Of a stretch of DNA of 64,000 nt, positions 42,872-51,571 are shown piece by piece. Within the stretch, counting starts at the first letter, position 1, and each line of letters starts with the position of its first letter. Origin of the DNA: Psychrobacillus sp. FSL K6-4046 (GTDB lineage: Bacteria > Bacillota > Bacilli > Bacillales_A > Planococcaceae). Location: NCBI RefSeq assembly GCF_038624605.1, contig NZ_CP152020.1, positions 186,001-250,000 of the forward strand, read 5' to 3'. The position numbers and the translations under genes were made by a program. A model generated the notes under the pieces. That model made no database searches and was not told the origin of the DNA. It was given only the letters and a program-made list of their open reading frames with translations.

Positions 42872-43312
42872 ATGCGACTCCCCATGAATATTACAGGCTT
42901 AGCAAATAGTATGATTGAAATGAATGAGATGGATGGAAACCTATTTAAAAAGTTAGGATACGAAATTGCTAGAAAGATTAATGGTAAAATAATTGGTTTT
43001 TTTTCACCTAGCTACCCATTGAATTATTTTCGTATGGACATTGAGGTAGATAAAAAAGTGGTGTCGATTCTACTGCATCAATATTTTCCATATGCGGCCA
43101 TTGTATTATATGAAAATGAACTCCAGCTACAATTTATAGAGTATGATAATTTGTTCACTGAGCTGAGTCCATATTATACAGTTTTAGAAGCAGGTTTTTT
43201 AAATGAGCAGTTTAATCCTAACGCCCATGATTTATCAGAGGTTGAATTAAAAAATGTAAAGCACTGGCGTCCGAATACTAATGGAGAGGTTATTTTTAAT
43301 TGTTGGGATTAA
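42872..43312 (+). CDS. Hypothetical protein, 146 residues
   Basis: No family is recognised. The product is a mixed alpha/beta soluble protein, with an N-terminal helix rich in Met and Asn (MNITGLANSMIEMNEM), a central strand-rich part (GKIIGFFSPSYPLNYFRMDIEV) and an acidic tail ending VIFNCWD. A GTG at 42863 is in frame, but AAGGTG at 42858-42863 fits the ATG at 42872. Codon use is like its neighbours. Confidence 0.6.
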   Translation: MRLPMNITGLANSMIEMNEMDGNLFKKLGYEIARKINGKIIGFFSPSYPLNYFRMDIEVDKKVVSILLHQYFPYAAIVLYENELQLQFIEYDNLFTELSPYYTVLEAGFLNEQFNPNAHDLSEVELKNVKHWRPNTNGEVIFNCWD

Positions 43313-43536
43313 CGTTGTCCAATCCCTTGATGCTTGTACTATCCTTGATTAATCGTAGAGAACGGGTGATAAATGTCGTTGAGTGAAAGAGAAATTCTAC
43401 TGAAACGATAGATAAACACCTTGGAATAGTAGTAACAGTCTAATTTCTGTCTCCCTCAAAAGCAGGTAGCGAAGAATTTTTATGATAAAATTATAAAGAT
43501 AAACTGTTAATAATAGGTATATGAGGTGGGAAGAGG

Positions 43537-44004
43537 ATGAAGAAGATAATGTTAATGGTATTTTGCATTTCATTTTTAGTTGGATGTGTAGGTGCAAAAG
43601 AAACCGTTTATGAATTTGATGGAATATCTATGTCGCCTACTATAAAAGACGAGCAAAAGGTATTAGTTGATAAGGGTTACTATAAAGAAAATGAAATTAA
43701 TCGTGACGATATCGTGCTTTTTAATCTCGAAGAAAATGAGCATTTTAAAAGAGTAATAGGCTTGCCTAATGAATTAATCCAAATTCAAGATGGTACCATT
43801 TATATAGATAGCAAACCATTAGAAAGTGAATATAGCTATACAGACGTATGGGAAGGAGAAATCCCTATAGATGGTATTCAATTAAAGAATGACGAGTATT
43901 TTGTAATTGGAGATAGCCTAGTTCCTTTAACAAGTAAGGATAGCAGATCGGTCGGTCCAATAGCGAAAGAAGATATTTTGGGGAAAGTGGTAGAGATTAA
44001 ATAG
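43537..44004 (+). CDS. Lipoprotein-like signal peptidase I
   Basis: The 155-residue protein has the S26 signal peptidase motifs: SMSPTI with the catalytic Ser at 31, FKRVIGLPNE with the catalytic Lys at 71, and GDSLVPLTSKDSRSVGPI (box E). The usual N-terminal membrane anchor is replaced by a signal sequence ending LVGC (Cys at 17), a good lipobox. It would thus be held on the outer face by a lipid. It is small but motif-complete. Substrates are unknown, and the nearest neighbours give no clear partner. Confidence 0.78.
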   Translation: MKKIMLMVFCISFLVGCVGAKETVYEFDGISMSPTIKDEQKVLVDKGYYKENEINRDDIVLFNLEENEHFKRVIGLPNELIQIQDGTIYIDSKPLESEYSYTDVWEGEIPIDGIQLKNDEYFVIGDSLVPLTSKDSRSVGPIAKEDILGKVVEIK

Positions 44005-44047
44005 CTTGGGTAAAACTCAATGAAATCTGTCTAGAAAGGGTGTTGAA

Positions 44048-44398
44048 GTGAAGATCAATCATATAATTCGCCTCGAAAACGGATTAGCTTTCGGGATTTC
44101 CTTTTTTATTTATATGCAGCTGGACTTTCCAATCTGGTTGTTTTTTTTACTATTATTCGTTCCTGATATTACGATGATCGGTTATACAATTAATAATAAA
44201 ATTGGTGCAACCATTTATAATGTTGGTCACAGTTTTATTTTTCCTATACTTTTAACATTAGGTTACTTCTACTTTTTAAAAGATTATTTGCTTATAATTT
44301 CTATTATTTGGGTAGCCCATATTTTTATGGATAGACTTTTTGGCTTTGGATTAAAGTACCAAGAATCTTTTAAAGAAACTCATATGCAAAGGCTTTAA
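44048..44398 (+). CDS. DUF4260-family membrane protein
   Basis: The 116-residue protein with four helices shows the family order: RLENGLAFGISFFIYMQLDFPIWLFFLLLFVPDITMIGY, NVGHSFIFPILL, and WVAHIFMDRLFGFGLKY. The start is GTG. No activity is known for the family; conserved His and Asp residues near helix ends could bind a metal or ligand. It ends at a terminator shared with the convergent tetR-type gene. Confidence 0.78.
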   Translation: MKINHIIRLENGLAFGISFFIYMQLDFPIWLFFLLLFVPDITMIGYTINNKIGATIYNVGHSFIFPILLTLGYFYFLKDYLLIISIIWVAHIFMDRLFGFGLKYQESFKETHMQRL

Positions 44399-44427
44399 AA
44401 TTAAAGTGAGATTTTTTATAGTCATAT

Positions 44428-44470
44428 AAAAAGCGTCTAATCAGTTACACAACTGGTCAGACGCTTTTTT
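44428..44470. terminator. Bidirectional terminator
   Basis: aaaaagcgtct / agacgcttttt with inner tcagtt / aactgg pairing lies between convergent genes. Confidence 0.85.
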
Positions 44471-45303
44471 TAAAGCTTATACTGTTCTCTAATCAAGTAG
44501 GAAACCCACTTGCATTGAGGGTGGTTTTTAATATTCTCTAAAAGACCTTTTATAAGTGCGAGACTCGGAGTTTCGGTTAGGAGGTGATTTTTTAAAATTT
44601 GAAGCGTTTCCTTTTCGATTGGCTCTTCTATTTCTAGTAGAATCTGATTGATTAACTCAAGTATTTGCATATCTTTATCGGTGTTTTCCTTTATAACCTT
44701 TTGCATAATTTGAGCACTATCTGTTGAGATTAAAGGAATCGTTGAATGTTTTGCTAATACTTTCGTCTTTTCTACAAGTGACTTAGTTAGCGTGTCTATA
44801 TCAATTGGTAATTCAAAGAATAGATAGAGGTCGATATATATTTTCATAAAGCCTTTTATGCAAATAAGTAAGTCATATTTTGTTTCTTCATAAGTTAAAT
44901 CTAACTTGTCTACCATATAAAGAATAATTTCATTTAATAGATTGTCATAATAAGTTAGTTTTTTTAATAAATCATCGTTTACCGTATGTGTCTGTTCCTT
45001 GAAGAAGATTTTAGCAAAAGTAGAGTTTTCTTGAAATGCCTTGTTGGCAGTGTAGAAAAAGGTATATAGCATATCGTCAGAATGTGAACATTCTTTGACC
45101 GAGTAGTCAATTTCTGAAATAATCTGCTTCATAAAGCAATCTACCAAAGAAGTGATGAGCTCATCTTTGGATTTATAGGAAAGGTAGAAAGCACCTTTAG
45201 AAATGCCGCAATGGTCAGTGATTTGTTGGACTGATGTAGCCTCAAAACCTTGCTTTGCAAAAAGTTCTAATGCTTTATCCATTATTAATTGTTTCTTTAC
45301 CAT
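44470..45303 (-). CDS. TetR-family repressor of the adjacent RND pump
   Basis: The 277-residue regulator is longer than the usual about 190 residues. The N-terminal helix-turn-helix is ALELFAKQGFEATSVQQITDHCGISKGAFYLSYKSKDEL. The remaining part is helical with no enzyme motif; the extra C-terminal 80 residues may be a second ligand module. It is divergent from the RND transporter, and the intergenic palindrome sits inside the pump promoter, so repression of the pump is strongly suggested. Confidence 0.88.
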   Translation of the reverse strand: MVKKQLIMDKALELFAKQGFEATSVQQITDHCGISKGAFYLSYKSKDELITSLVDCFMKQIISEIDYSVKECSHSDDMLYTFFYTANKAFQENSTFAKIFFKEQTHTVNDDLLKKLTYYDNLLNEIILYMVDKLDLTYEETKYDLLICIKGFMKIYIDLYLFFELPIDIDTLTKSLVEKTKVLAKHSTIPLISTDSAQIMQKVIKENTDKDMQILELINQILLEIEEPIEKETLQILKNHLLTETPSLALIKGLLENIKNHPQCKWVSYLIREQYKL

Positions 45304-45328
45304 ATCTTATCGCTCCCAATGGTTATTG

Positions 45329-45357
45329 TTGACAAATGACCAATTAGTCATTATTAT
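45329..45357 (+). promoter_or_regulatory. RND-pump promoter with operator in the spacer
   Basis: ttgaca (45329-45334) and tattat (45352-45357) have a 17-base spacer. An 18-bp palindrome with one mismatched pair, aatgac-caatta-gtcatt (45335-45352), fills the spacer. TetR binding here would exclude RNA polymerase. Confidence 0.75.
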
Positions 45358-45399
45358 AAATAAATGAGTTTGATAAGTCAAATGAGGGTAGGTGCAAGT

Positions 45400-48300
45400 G
45401 TGAAAGGTTTAGTGAATTTTGTACTAAAAAATAAGTTAGCGGTATGGTTATTGACTATTATCATTACTGTTTCCGGTATTTATTCAGGTACAAGAATGAA
45501 GATGGAGACCATTCCAGATATTTCGATCCCATTCTTAATGGTGATGGATGTTTATCCAGGTGCGACTCCTGAAAAAGTTATGGAAGATATCTCGATGCCT
45601 TTTGAGAAAGCGTTAGAAGGACTAGAGGATGTTAAATCGGTATATTCCAATTCCTATTCGAATATGTCTAATATTCAAGTAGAGTACGAATATGGCACAG
45701 ACATGGATGAAGCAAAACGCGCATTGGAGTCTGCATTGGATACGATCTCCTTACCTGAAGGAGCAATGGAGCCAACTATTACGGCAATAAGCATGAATAT
45801 GATGCCGGTAGCAGCCCTAAGCGTAAGTAGCACAGAAGAAGATATCGTAGAGCTAACATCGACAGTAGAAGAAATTTTACTACCGAAAATTGAAAAAATA
45901 GATGGTGTTGGGTCTGCTACTATAACTGGCCAGCATATTGAAGAAGTAGAGCTTACATATGACGAAGCAAAAATGGCCGAACTAGATGTAACTCAAGATA
46001 CAGTAAAACAAATGATCCAAGCAAGTGATATGGCAGTATCCTTAGGATTGTTTGAATTTGAAGAAGGCGAGCAGGCAGTAGCGGTTGACGGTAAGTTCAT
46101 GACAGCCGACGAACTGAAAGAAATGCTTATCCCTGTTACACCTTCCGCTACAAACCCATCTCCTTTTGTGAAACTTGGAGATATTGCTTCTATAGAAGTA
46201 GTTGGTAAAGTAGAATCGGTTTCCCGTACAAATGGGAAAGATGCAATTGCAATCCAAATTGTAAAAAATCCAGATGCTAACACTGTAACAGTAGTAAATG
46301 CAGTGAAAGATTTAATCGCAGAAGAAGAAAAGAACATTGATGGTTTAGTGATTGACGTTTCCTTAGACCAAGGTGCTCCTATTGAAGATTCAGTATTCAC
46401 AATGGTTGAAAAAGCATTGTTTGGTGGATTAATCGCCGTGTTGATTATTCTATTGTTCTTACGTGATTTTAAATCTACAATTATTTCTATTGTGTCTATA
46501 CCAGTTTCTATTTTTATGGCATTACTGCTATTAAATTGGTTAGATATTACGTTAAATATTATGACACTTGGAGCCGTTACCGTAGCAATTGGACGTGTAA
46601 TCGATGACTCGATTGTTGTTGTAGAGAACATTTATAGACGCCTTCACTTAAAAGGCGAACCATTAACAGGCCGTGCCCTTGTTCGTGAAGCAACGATTGA
46701 GATGTTCAAACCAATCCTTTCTTCTACATTGGTAACGGTAGCGGTATTTGCTCCATTAATCTTTGTAGGTGGTATGGTTGGAGAATTGTTCATGCCATTC
46801 GCATTAACAATGACATTTGCTCTTGGTGCATCACTGTTAGTAGCAATTACAATTGTACCTGCAATGTCACACTTCTTATTTAAGAAGAAATTGTACGCTG
46901 AAAAAACAGAAAGTAATCATAAAGAGCAAGGTAAGTTAGCTGGTAGCTATAAAAAAGTTCTAGAGTGGACATTAAACCACAAAATTATTACTTCGCTTGT
47001 ATCGGTTGCATTACTAGTAGGTAGCTTGATGCTTACGCCGTTAATCGGTTTCAGTTTCTTGGGTAGTGAAGAAGAAAAAGTAATGTATTTGACTTACACT
47101 CCAAAAGCTGGTGAGCTAAAAGAAGACACATTGGCAAACGTCACTAAAGTTGAAGAAGAGATGCTTAAACGTAAGGATATTGATATCACTCAAGTATCTA
47201 TCAACGGTGACGGCGCAAATGACATGACTGCAATGATGGGCGGAGGTTCAGGCGGCGCATTAATGTACTTGATCTTTGATGAGGATATGGAAGACTTCCC
47301 AGGTGCTCGTGAGGAAATCGAGGAATATGTGTTCAACATTGGTCAAACTGGCGAATGGAAGAGCCAAAACTTCTCAAGTATGTCCATGTCGACAAATGAA
47401 ATTAGCTATACATTCTATAGTGAAGATTTAGATAAGTTGAACGAAGCTGTTGCAATGGTTGAAGAAGTAATGGGAGAAACAAAAGGATTAGAAGATGTTT
47501 CTTCGAGTGCTGAAGACAGCTACGTAGAGTATACATTCCAAGTAGCTCAAGATGAATTATTGCAGTACGGTTTAACAACTGGTCAAATCGTTGGGATGTT
47601 GAGTCCTTCCACTACGGAGGAAGTATTAACGACAGTTGAAAAAGAAGGAAATGATTTAGAGGTTATCGTACAGCAAGAACAAACAGCAACACCTAAATCG
47701 ATTGATGATATTTTAGCTAGAGAAGTACCGACAGCAATGGGAACTACAATGCCATTGTCTGAATTAGTAACAGTAGAAGAGGGTTACGCTCTAAATACGC
47801 TTGCTCGTAGTAAAGGTGAATACTATGCTTCTGTATCCGCTACAATTCAAGATGATGATATTTCAAAAGCATCTGCAGATGTAGATAAAGCGATTGAAAA
47901 ATTAGACTTACCTAAAGGTGTAACGGTTGGGGTTGCCGGTGTAACTGCAGATATGAATGAAACATTCACTCAGCTTGGAGTAGCAATGCTTGCAGCAATT
48001 GCGATTGTTTACTTTATATTAGTAGTAACATTTGGTGAAGGTATTGCACCATTAGCTATCCTATTCTCATTACCATTCGCAGTAATTGGTTCATTTGCAG
48101 GTCTATGGATTGCAAACGAAACAATATCCGTATCTGTTATGATGGGTCTTCTCATGTTGATTGGTATCGTTGTCACGAATGCCATTGTATTAGTTGACCG
48201 AATCATTCATATGGAACGCGAAGGTATGAATATGCGTGAAGCGATCCTTGAAGCTGGTGCAACTCGCTTACGTCCAATTTTGATGACAGCTATTGCAACC

Positions 48301-48486
48301 ATTGGGGCACTTGCACCATTAGCAGTAGGATCAGGCGGCGGTGGTTTAATCTCGAAAGGATTAGGTATCACGGTTATTGGTGGTCTAGCAAGTTCTACGC
48401 TACTAACATTAATCATCGTTCCAATCGTTTACGAGGTTCTATCGAAGCTATTTAAGAAAAAACGTAACGAAGTACAAGATAATTAA
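45400..48486 (+). CDS. RND-family efflux transporter (SwrC-like)
   Basis: The protein of about 1028 residues belongs to the AcrB/SwrC (HAE1-like) group, with twelve helices in two halves and two large outer loops. The N-terminus LVNFVLKNKLAVWLLTIIITVSGIYSG is typical, as are VAIGRVIDDSIVVVENIYRRL (with the proton-relay Asp pair) and MGLLMLIGIVVTNAIVLVDRI. GAGGGTAGG seven bases before GTG 45400 favours this start over ATG 45364 or 45382. In B. subtilis SwrC gives surfactin resistance; substrate here is unknown. No membrane-fusion partner is encoded nearby. Confidence 0.9.
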   Translation: MKGLVNFVLKNKLAVWLLTIIITVSGIYSGTRMKMETIPDISIPFLMVMDVYPGATPEKVMEDISMPFEKALEGLEDVKSVYSNSYSNMSNIQVEYEYGTDMDEAKRALESALDTISLPEGAMEPTITAISMNMMPVAALSVSSTEEDIVELTSTVEEILLPKIEKIDGVGSATITGQHIEEVELTYDEAKMAELDVTQDTVKQMIQASDMAVSLGLFEFEEGEQAVAVDGKFMTADELKEMLIPVTPSATNPSPFVKLGDIASIEVVGKVESVSRTNGKDAIAIQIVKNPDANTVTVVNAVKDLIAEEEKNIDGLVIDVSLDQGAPIEDSVFTMVEKALFGGLIAVLIILLFLRDFKSTIISIVSIPVSIFMALLLLNWLDITLNIMTLGAVTVAIGRVIDDSIVVVENIYRRLHLKGEPLTGRALVREATIEMFKPILSSTLVTVAVFAPLIFVGGMVGELFMPFALTMTFALGASLLVAITIVPAMSHFLFKKKLYAEKTESNHKEQGKLAGSYKKVLEWTLNHKIITSLVSVALLVGSLMLTPLIGFSFLGSEEEKVMYLTYTPKAGELKEDTLANVTKVEEEMLKRKDIDITQVSINGDGANDMTAMMGGGSGGALMYLIFDEDMEDFPGAREEIEEYVFNIGQTGEWKSQNFSSMSMSTNEISYTFYSEDLDKLNEAVAMVEEVMGETKGLEDVSSSAEDSYVEYTFQVAQDELLQYGLTTGQIVGMLSPSTTEEVLTTVEKEGNDLEVIVQQEQTATPKSIDDILAREVPTAMGTTMPLSELVTVEEGYALNTLARSKGEYYASVSATIQDDDISKASADVDKAIEKLDLPKGVTVGVAGVTADMNETFTQLGVAMLAAIAIVYFILVVTFGEGIAPLAILFSLPFAVIGSFAGLWIANETISVSVMMGLLMLIGIVVTNAIVLVDRIIHMEREGMNMREAILEAGATRLRPILMTAIATIGALAPLAVGSGGGGLISKGLGITVIGGLASSTLLTLIIVPIVYEVLSKLFKKKRNEVQDN

Positions 48487-48494
48487 ATAACAGA

Positions 48495-48532
48495 AACGCC
48501 TGTGGGATTAAATTCTCACAGGCGTTTTTTTT
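48495..48532 (+). terminator. Intrinsic terminator after the RND gene
   Basis: aacgcctgtg / cacaggcgtt is followed by T6. Confidence 0.9.
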
Positions 48533-48553
48533 AAAACTTAGTTTATCCTTTTC

Positions 48554-48922
48554 TTACATCCATTCTAATATCTCGATACGATTACCAAATGGATCGTTAA
48601 TATATATGCGATTAGCCCCTGGTAGTTCTGTATCTACTTTAAAGCTTACCTGTTGATCGGTTAAATGCATTTTTAACGCTTCAAGGTCTTCAACTTCAAA
48701 AGCCGGATGTGCCTTCTTTGCTGGAGAGAAAGGCTCTTCAACTCCGATATGAATTTGATAGCTTCCCAGCTCGAACCATACGCCACCCTTCTTTTTTAGA
48801 AGTAGTGGTTTTTCTATTTCTTTTAATCCTAATATTCCCGTGAAGAAGCTTCGTGCCTCTTCCTCACAGCCCTTTGGAGCAGCTAATTGAATGTGATCAA
48901 TTCGTTTAAATGTAAATGACAT
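48554..48922 (-). CDS. VOC-family (glyoxalase/bleomycin-resistance-like) protein
   Basis: The 122-residue protein has one vicinal-oxygen-chelate domain: RIDHIQLAAPKGCEEEARSFFTGILGLKEI, ELGSYQIHIGV, HPAFEVEDLEALK, and IYINDPFGNRIEILEWM. Metal ligands would be His10, His in IHIGV and Glu in IEILE. AGGGGG before the ATG at 48922 decides the start over a frame from 48994. Substrate cannot be inferred. Confidence 0.85.
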   Translation of the reverse strand: MSFTFKRIDHIQLAAPKGCEEEARSFFTGILGLKEIEKPLLLKKKGGVWFELGSYQIHIGVEEPFSPAKKAHPAFEVEDLEALKMHLTDQQVSFKVDTELPGANRIYINDPFGNRIEILEWM

Positions 48923-49027
48923 GGTCCATACCCCCTTATGAATTAACTTAATTATAATGTGAATTTTTTGATAATAAAAATTTATATAAATCATGATAAG
49001 GGATAAGTAACTCTTATGTTAAAAAGG

Positions 49028-49528
49028 TTACATTCGCTCCAATATTTTATTTACCGTATTTTTATTTCTAGCTGTAGATACCATTTGAAGCTTCTTTTCA
49101 AAAAAGGTGTTTGTATATTTAGTTTGATGATAATTTTTAGTATGGTGGATGATCAAGTTTCGATTATGCAGGACAATAAAATCATCCTCTACAATTCCCT
49201 TTAAAATAGAAAACTCATCGTTTGTAATTTCTTTTCGCAGAAACATGACGAAGGTTTGGTCATTTAAGAAAAGTGGATTTTTACTTATTTCCTCCAGTTC
49301 TGCTTTGGGCCTCACTACAACAGGTATTTCGAAACCATAGGTATTCCTTAATGCTTCTTCCAGTTTTTCCTCGCTACAACCTCCACCATCAAAAATAACA
49401 TTTCCCGTTTGAATATACGTACGCACATTTTGAAAGCCTAACTCTTCAAAAAGAAGCTTTAGCGATTTCATATCTACTTTGTTGAGCTTTCCTAAGTTGA
49501 TCCCTCTTAATAGAGCTACTGACGACAT
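49028..49528 (-). CDS. DUF1697-family protein
   Basis: The 166-residue protein matches DUF1697 from its first residues: VALLRGINLGKLNKVDMKSLK, ELGFQNVRTYIQTGNVIF, and the middle VVVRPKAELEEI. The C-terminal region, LIIHHTKNYHQTKYTNTFFEKKL and the ART-NKNTVNKIL end, is typical too. Function is unknown despite wide distribution; the fold has been solved for relatives. It is monocistronic. Confidence 0.87.
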   Translation of the reverse strand: MSSVALLRGINLGKLNKVDMKSLKLLFEELGFQNVRTYIQTGNVIFDGGGCSEEKLEEALRNTYGFEIPVVVRPKAELEEISKNPLFLNDQTFVMFLRKEITNDEFSILKGIVEDDFIVLHNRNLIIHHTKNYHQTKYTNTFFEKKLQMVSTARNKNTVNKILERM

Positions 49529-49667
49529 GTTATGACCTCCACTATTTTTACATTAATCATACATTTCTTTTCTGAATAGTGGAATATGTAATATAATTCT
49601 AACAAAATGTAAAAAATAGTTTACTTTAAGTAAAAAATATATTACAATTTGTGTGAGGTGACAGAAC

Positions 49668-49889
49668 ATGGAAGGTAATAGACATATAACCAATAGGATT
49701 TTAGTGTTAAGAGCAGAAAAGGGTCTTTCCCAAAAAGAAGTGGCGGATTTATTGGGAGTAAGTCGGCAAACAATCATTTCGCTTGAGAAGAACAAGTACA
49801 ATCCATCGTTAAAGCTTGCCTTTGACATTGCATTGCTATTTGAAGTGGATTTAACGGATGTATTTCAATATAAGAAAGAGGGGGAGTAG
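49668..49889 (+). CDS. Small XRE/Cro-type DNA-binding protein
   Basis: The 73-residue protein is essentially one HTH_3 domain: NRILVLRAEKGLSQKEVADLLGVSRQTIISLEKNKYNPSLKLAFDIALLFEVDLTDVFQY. Such short forms (YgzD/YonR type) usually repress their own operon. GAGGTGA precedes the ATG. A membrane protein starts 2 bases after its stop and a serine hydrolase follows, so the three form an operon. Confidence 0.9.
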   Translation: MEGNRHITNRILVLRAEKGLSQKEVADLLGVSRQTIISLEKNKYNPSLKLAFDIALLFEVDLTDVFQYKKEGE

Positions 49890-49891
49890 AA

Positions 49892-50197
49892 GTGACGGAG
49901 GTTGTATTTGCTATATTAAGGCTTGTTTATGTAATTATCTTTTTTATTGCTTGCTATATAAGCTTCAAATTTGAATGGAGTAGTGAAGGAAAGGATGAAA
50001 GGGGCAACGCAATCGCTCACAAATCCTACAGCATCATATTTCCTTTTGCCCCCTTTGGATGGTTCGTGATTGAGCTATATGACTCATATATAAGTGAAAT
50101 AGGCTACGAATCATACAAGCTAGCAATATGGTTTCTATTGACGGGATTAATGATTTGGCACGCTATTAACATAATCGTTTTAAAAAGAAAGTATTAG
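49892..50197 (+). CDS. Small membrane protein linked to the XRE gene
   Basis: The 101-residue product has three predicted helices and a short cytoplasmic segment EWSSEGKDERGNAIAHKSY after the first. That 'KDERG--I--KS' pattern is common in membrane proteins encoded next to YgzD-like regulators, often annotated DUF2178 or DUF3796-like; I cannot choose between these. The start is GTG with GGGGGAG. Confidence 0.65.
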   Translation: MTEVVFAILRLVYVIIFFIACYISFKFEWSSEGKDERGNAIAHKSYSIIFPFAPFGWFVIELYDSYISEIGYESYKLAIWFLLTGLMIWHAINIIVLKRKY

Positions 50198-50206
50198 GAG
50201 GATACG

Positions 50207-51505
50207 ATGAGCATTTATACGTGGATTGGTATTGGGATATTTGCTTTTTTTACACTCCTTCCCTTGAAGAGCGCGAAAAATCTTAGTAAATGGGACATTA
50301 TTGGAATTGTTATAACGATGGTCACCTTAGTGGTAATTATAATCGCACATATATTTTATAGCTTTAATCTTTGGATTGGAATTGCCGTGCTTTTTATACT
50401 TGCAATATTATTAGATAAAAAAACATATACGAAAAAAATGATCGTTATTTATGCTTGTATGTTTATTGTCATAGGCGGAGTGGTTTATTGGCTATTAGGA
50501 GATCTCTTTGGAAAGACGGATTCTGACATAGTCTTAGAGCATCTTATAGAAAATCCAGAAACAACATCCCTCTATTTTGCTAAGGAGGGTGAAGTACACA
50601 TTAGTCACAACGATGAAGAAGTTAGGCCACTTGCAAGTGTTGTGAAAATAATGGTTGCTTTAGAATATGCCTTTCAGGTAGAAGAAGGAAAAGTAGATCC
50701 TGCTACTATTATTGATTTAGATGACCTAAATGTTTATTATATTCCCCAAACCGATGGGGGAGCCCATGAGGCTTGGATAGAGAGCTTGGAAACAGAACAA
50801 CCAATGCTACAGGAAGTAGCAAAAGGAATGATCAAGTTTAGCTCAAACGCTAACACCGAATACCTTATGGATTTGCTGGGTCTAGATGCAATCAATAATA
50901 GGATGGAAGAGTTAAACATAGAAAACCATGAAGAGGTTTACCCTATTGTTGGAGGACTAGCTATCTCGAGCTACCTAAAGGAGCAGGAGAATTTAAGCAA
51001 TAAAGATTTAATAAATAGACTTAACGAAATGTCTATGGAAGAATATCGTTCTTTAGCAATCGAAGTAAGTCAACAATTGAAATTCAAACAATTTGCAGTT
51101 ACAGATGCATCTAAGATTTCCATGGATATTCAACGGATCTGGTCTGACCGACTAATCGGAGCTTCTGCAGCCACCTATGGGAATATCCTTTCAAGTGTGT
51201 CAAACAATGAATTTTCGCCAAGTGTCACTAATACTTTAAGGGATATATTGGAATGGCCACTTGTTCATGAAAGTAATCAACAAAAATTCCACCACATAGG
51301 TAAAAAAGGTGGTTCAACAGCTTTCATACTTAACCAGACGATTTATGTGGAAACAAAGAATGGAGAGAGAATGGAGATGGTCATTATGTTAGATGACTTA
51401 TCGATGTTACAAAGCCTCACGTTGCAAAAAAATATAGACTTCTTTCTATTTAAATTGATAGAGGATGAGGAGTATTTAGAGACAGTGAATCAAAAATTAT
51501 CTTAG
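50207..51505 (+). CDS. Membrane-anchored serine hydrolase of the class A beta-lactamase/PBP fold
   Basis: The 432-residue protein has four N-terminal helices (residues about 3-100) and an outer catalytic domain. Active-site motifs are S-x-x-K in LASVVKIMVALEYAF (about 140), S-x-N in KFSSNANTEYL (about 223), and KGGS in GKKGGSTAF (about 367). Family members may be beta-lactamases, D,D-peptidases or esterases. Location downstream of a small repressor suggests inducible production. GGAGGA precedes the ATG. Confidence 0.82.
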   Translation: MSIYTWIGIGIFAFFTLLPLKSAKNLSKWDIIGIVITMVTLVVIIIAHIFYSFNLWIGIAVLFILAILLDKKTYTKKMIVIYACMFIVIGGVVYWLLGDLFGKTDSDIVLEHLIENPETTSLYFAKEGEVHISHNDEEVRPLASVVKIMVALEYAFQVEEGKVDPATIIDLDDLNVYYIPQTDGGAHEAWIESLETEQPMLQEVAKGMIKFSSNANTEYLMDLLGLDAINNRMEELNIENHEEVYPIVGGLAISSYLKEQENLSNKDLINRLNEMSMEEYRSLAIEVSQQLKFKQFAVTDASKISMDIQRIWSDRLIGASAATYGNILSSVSNNEFSPSVTNTLRDILEWPLVHESNQQKFHHIGKKGGSTAFILNQTIYVETKNGERMEMVIMLDDLSMLQSLTLQKNIDFFLFKLIEDEEYLETVNQKLS

Positions 51506-51540
51506 AGAGTATGGATGGGGTTACGTCCATTCAAAAAGAA

Positions 51541-51571
51541 GTGTCATCCATATCGGATGACACCTCTTTTA
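51541..51571. terminator. Bidirectional terminator
   Basis: gtgtcatcc / ggatgacac with a 4-base loop is followed by CTCTTTT; convergent genes on both sides. Confidence 0.85.

Noticed and set aside
45993-46631. 212-codon minus-strand ORF within the RND gene
   Set aside because: It lies fully inside a clear transporter gene on the other strand and its translation has no domain character.
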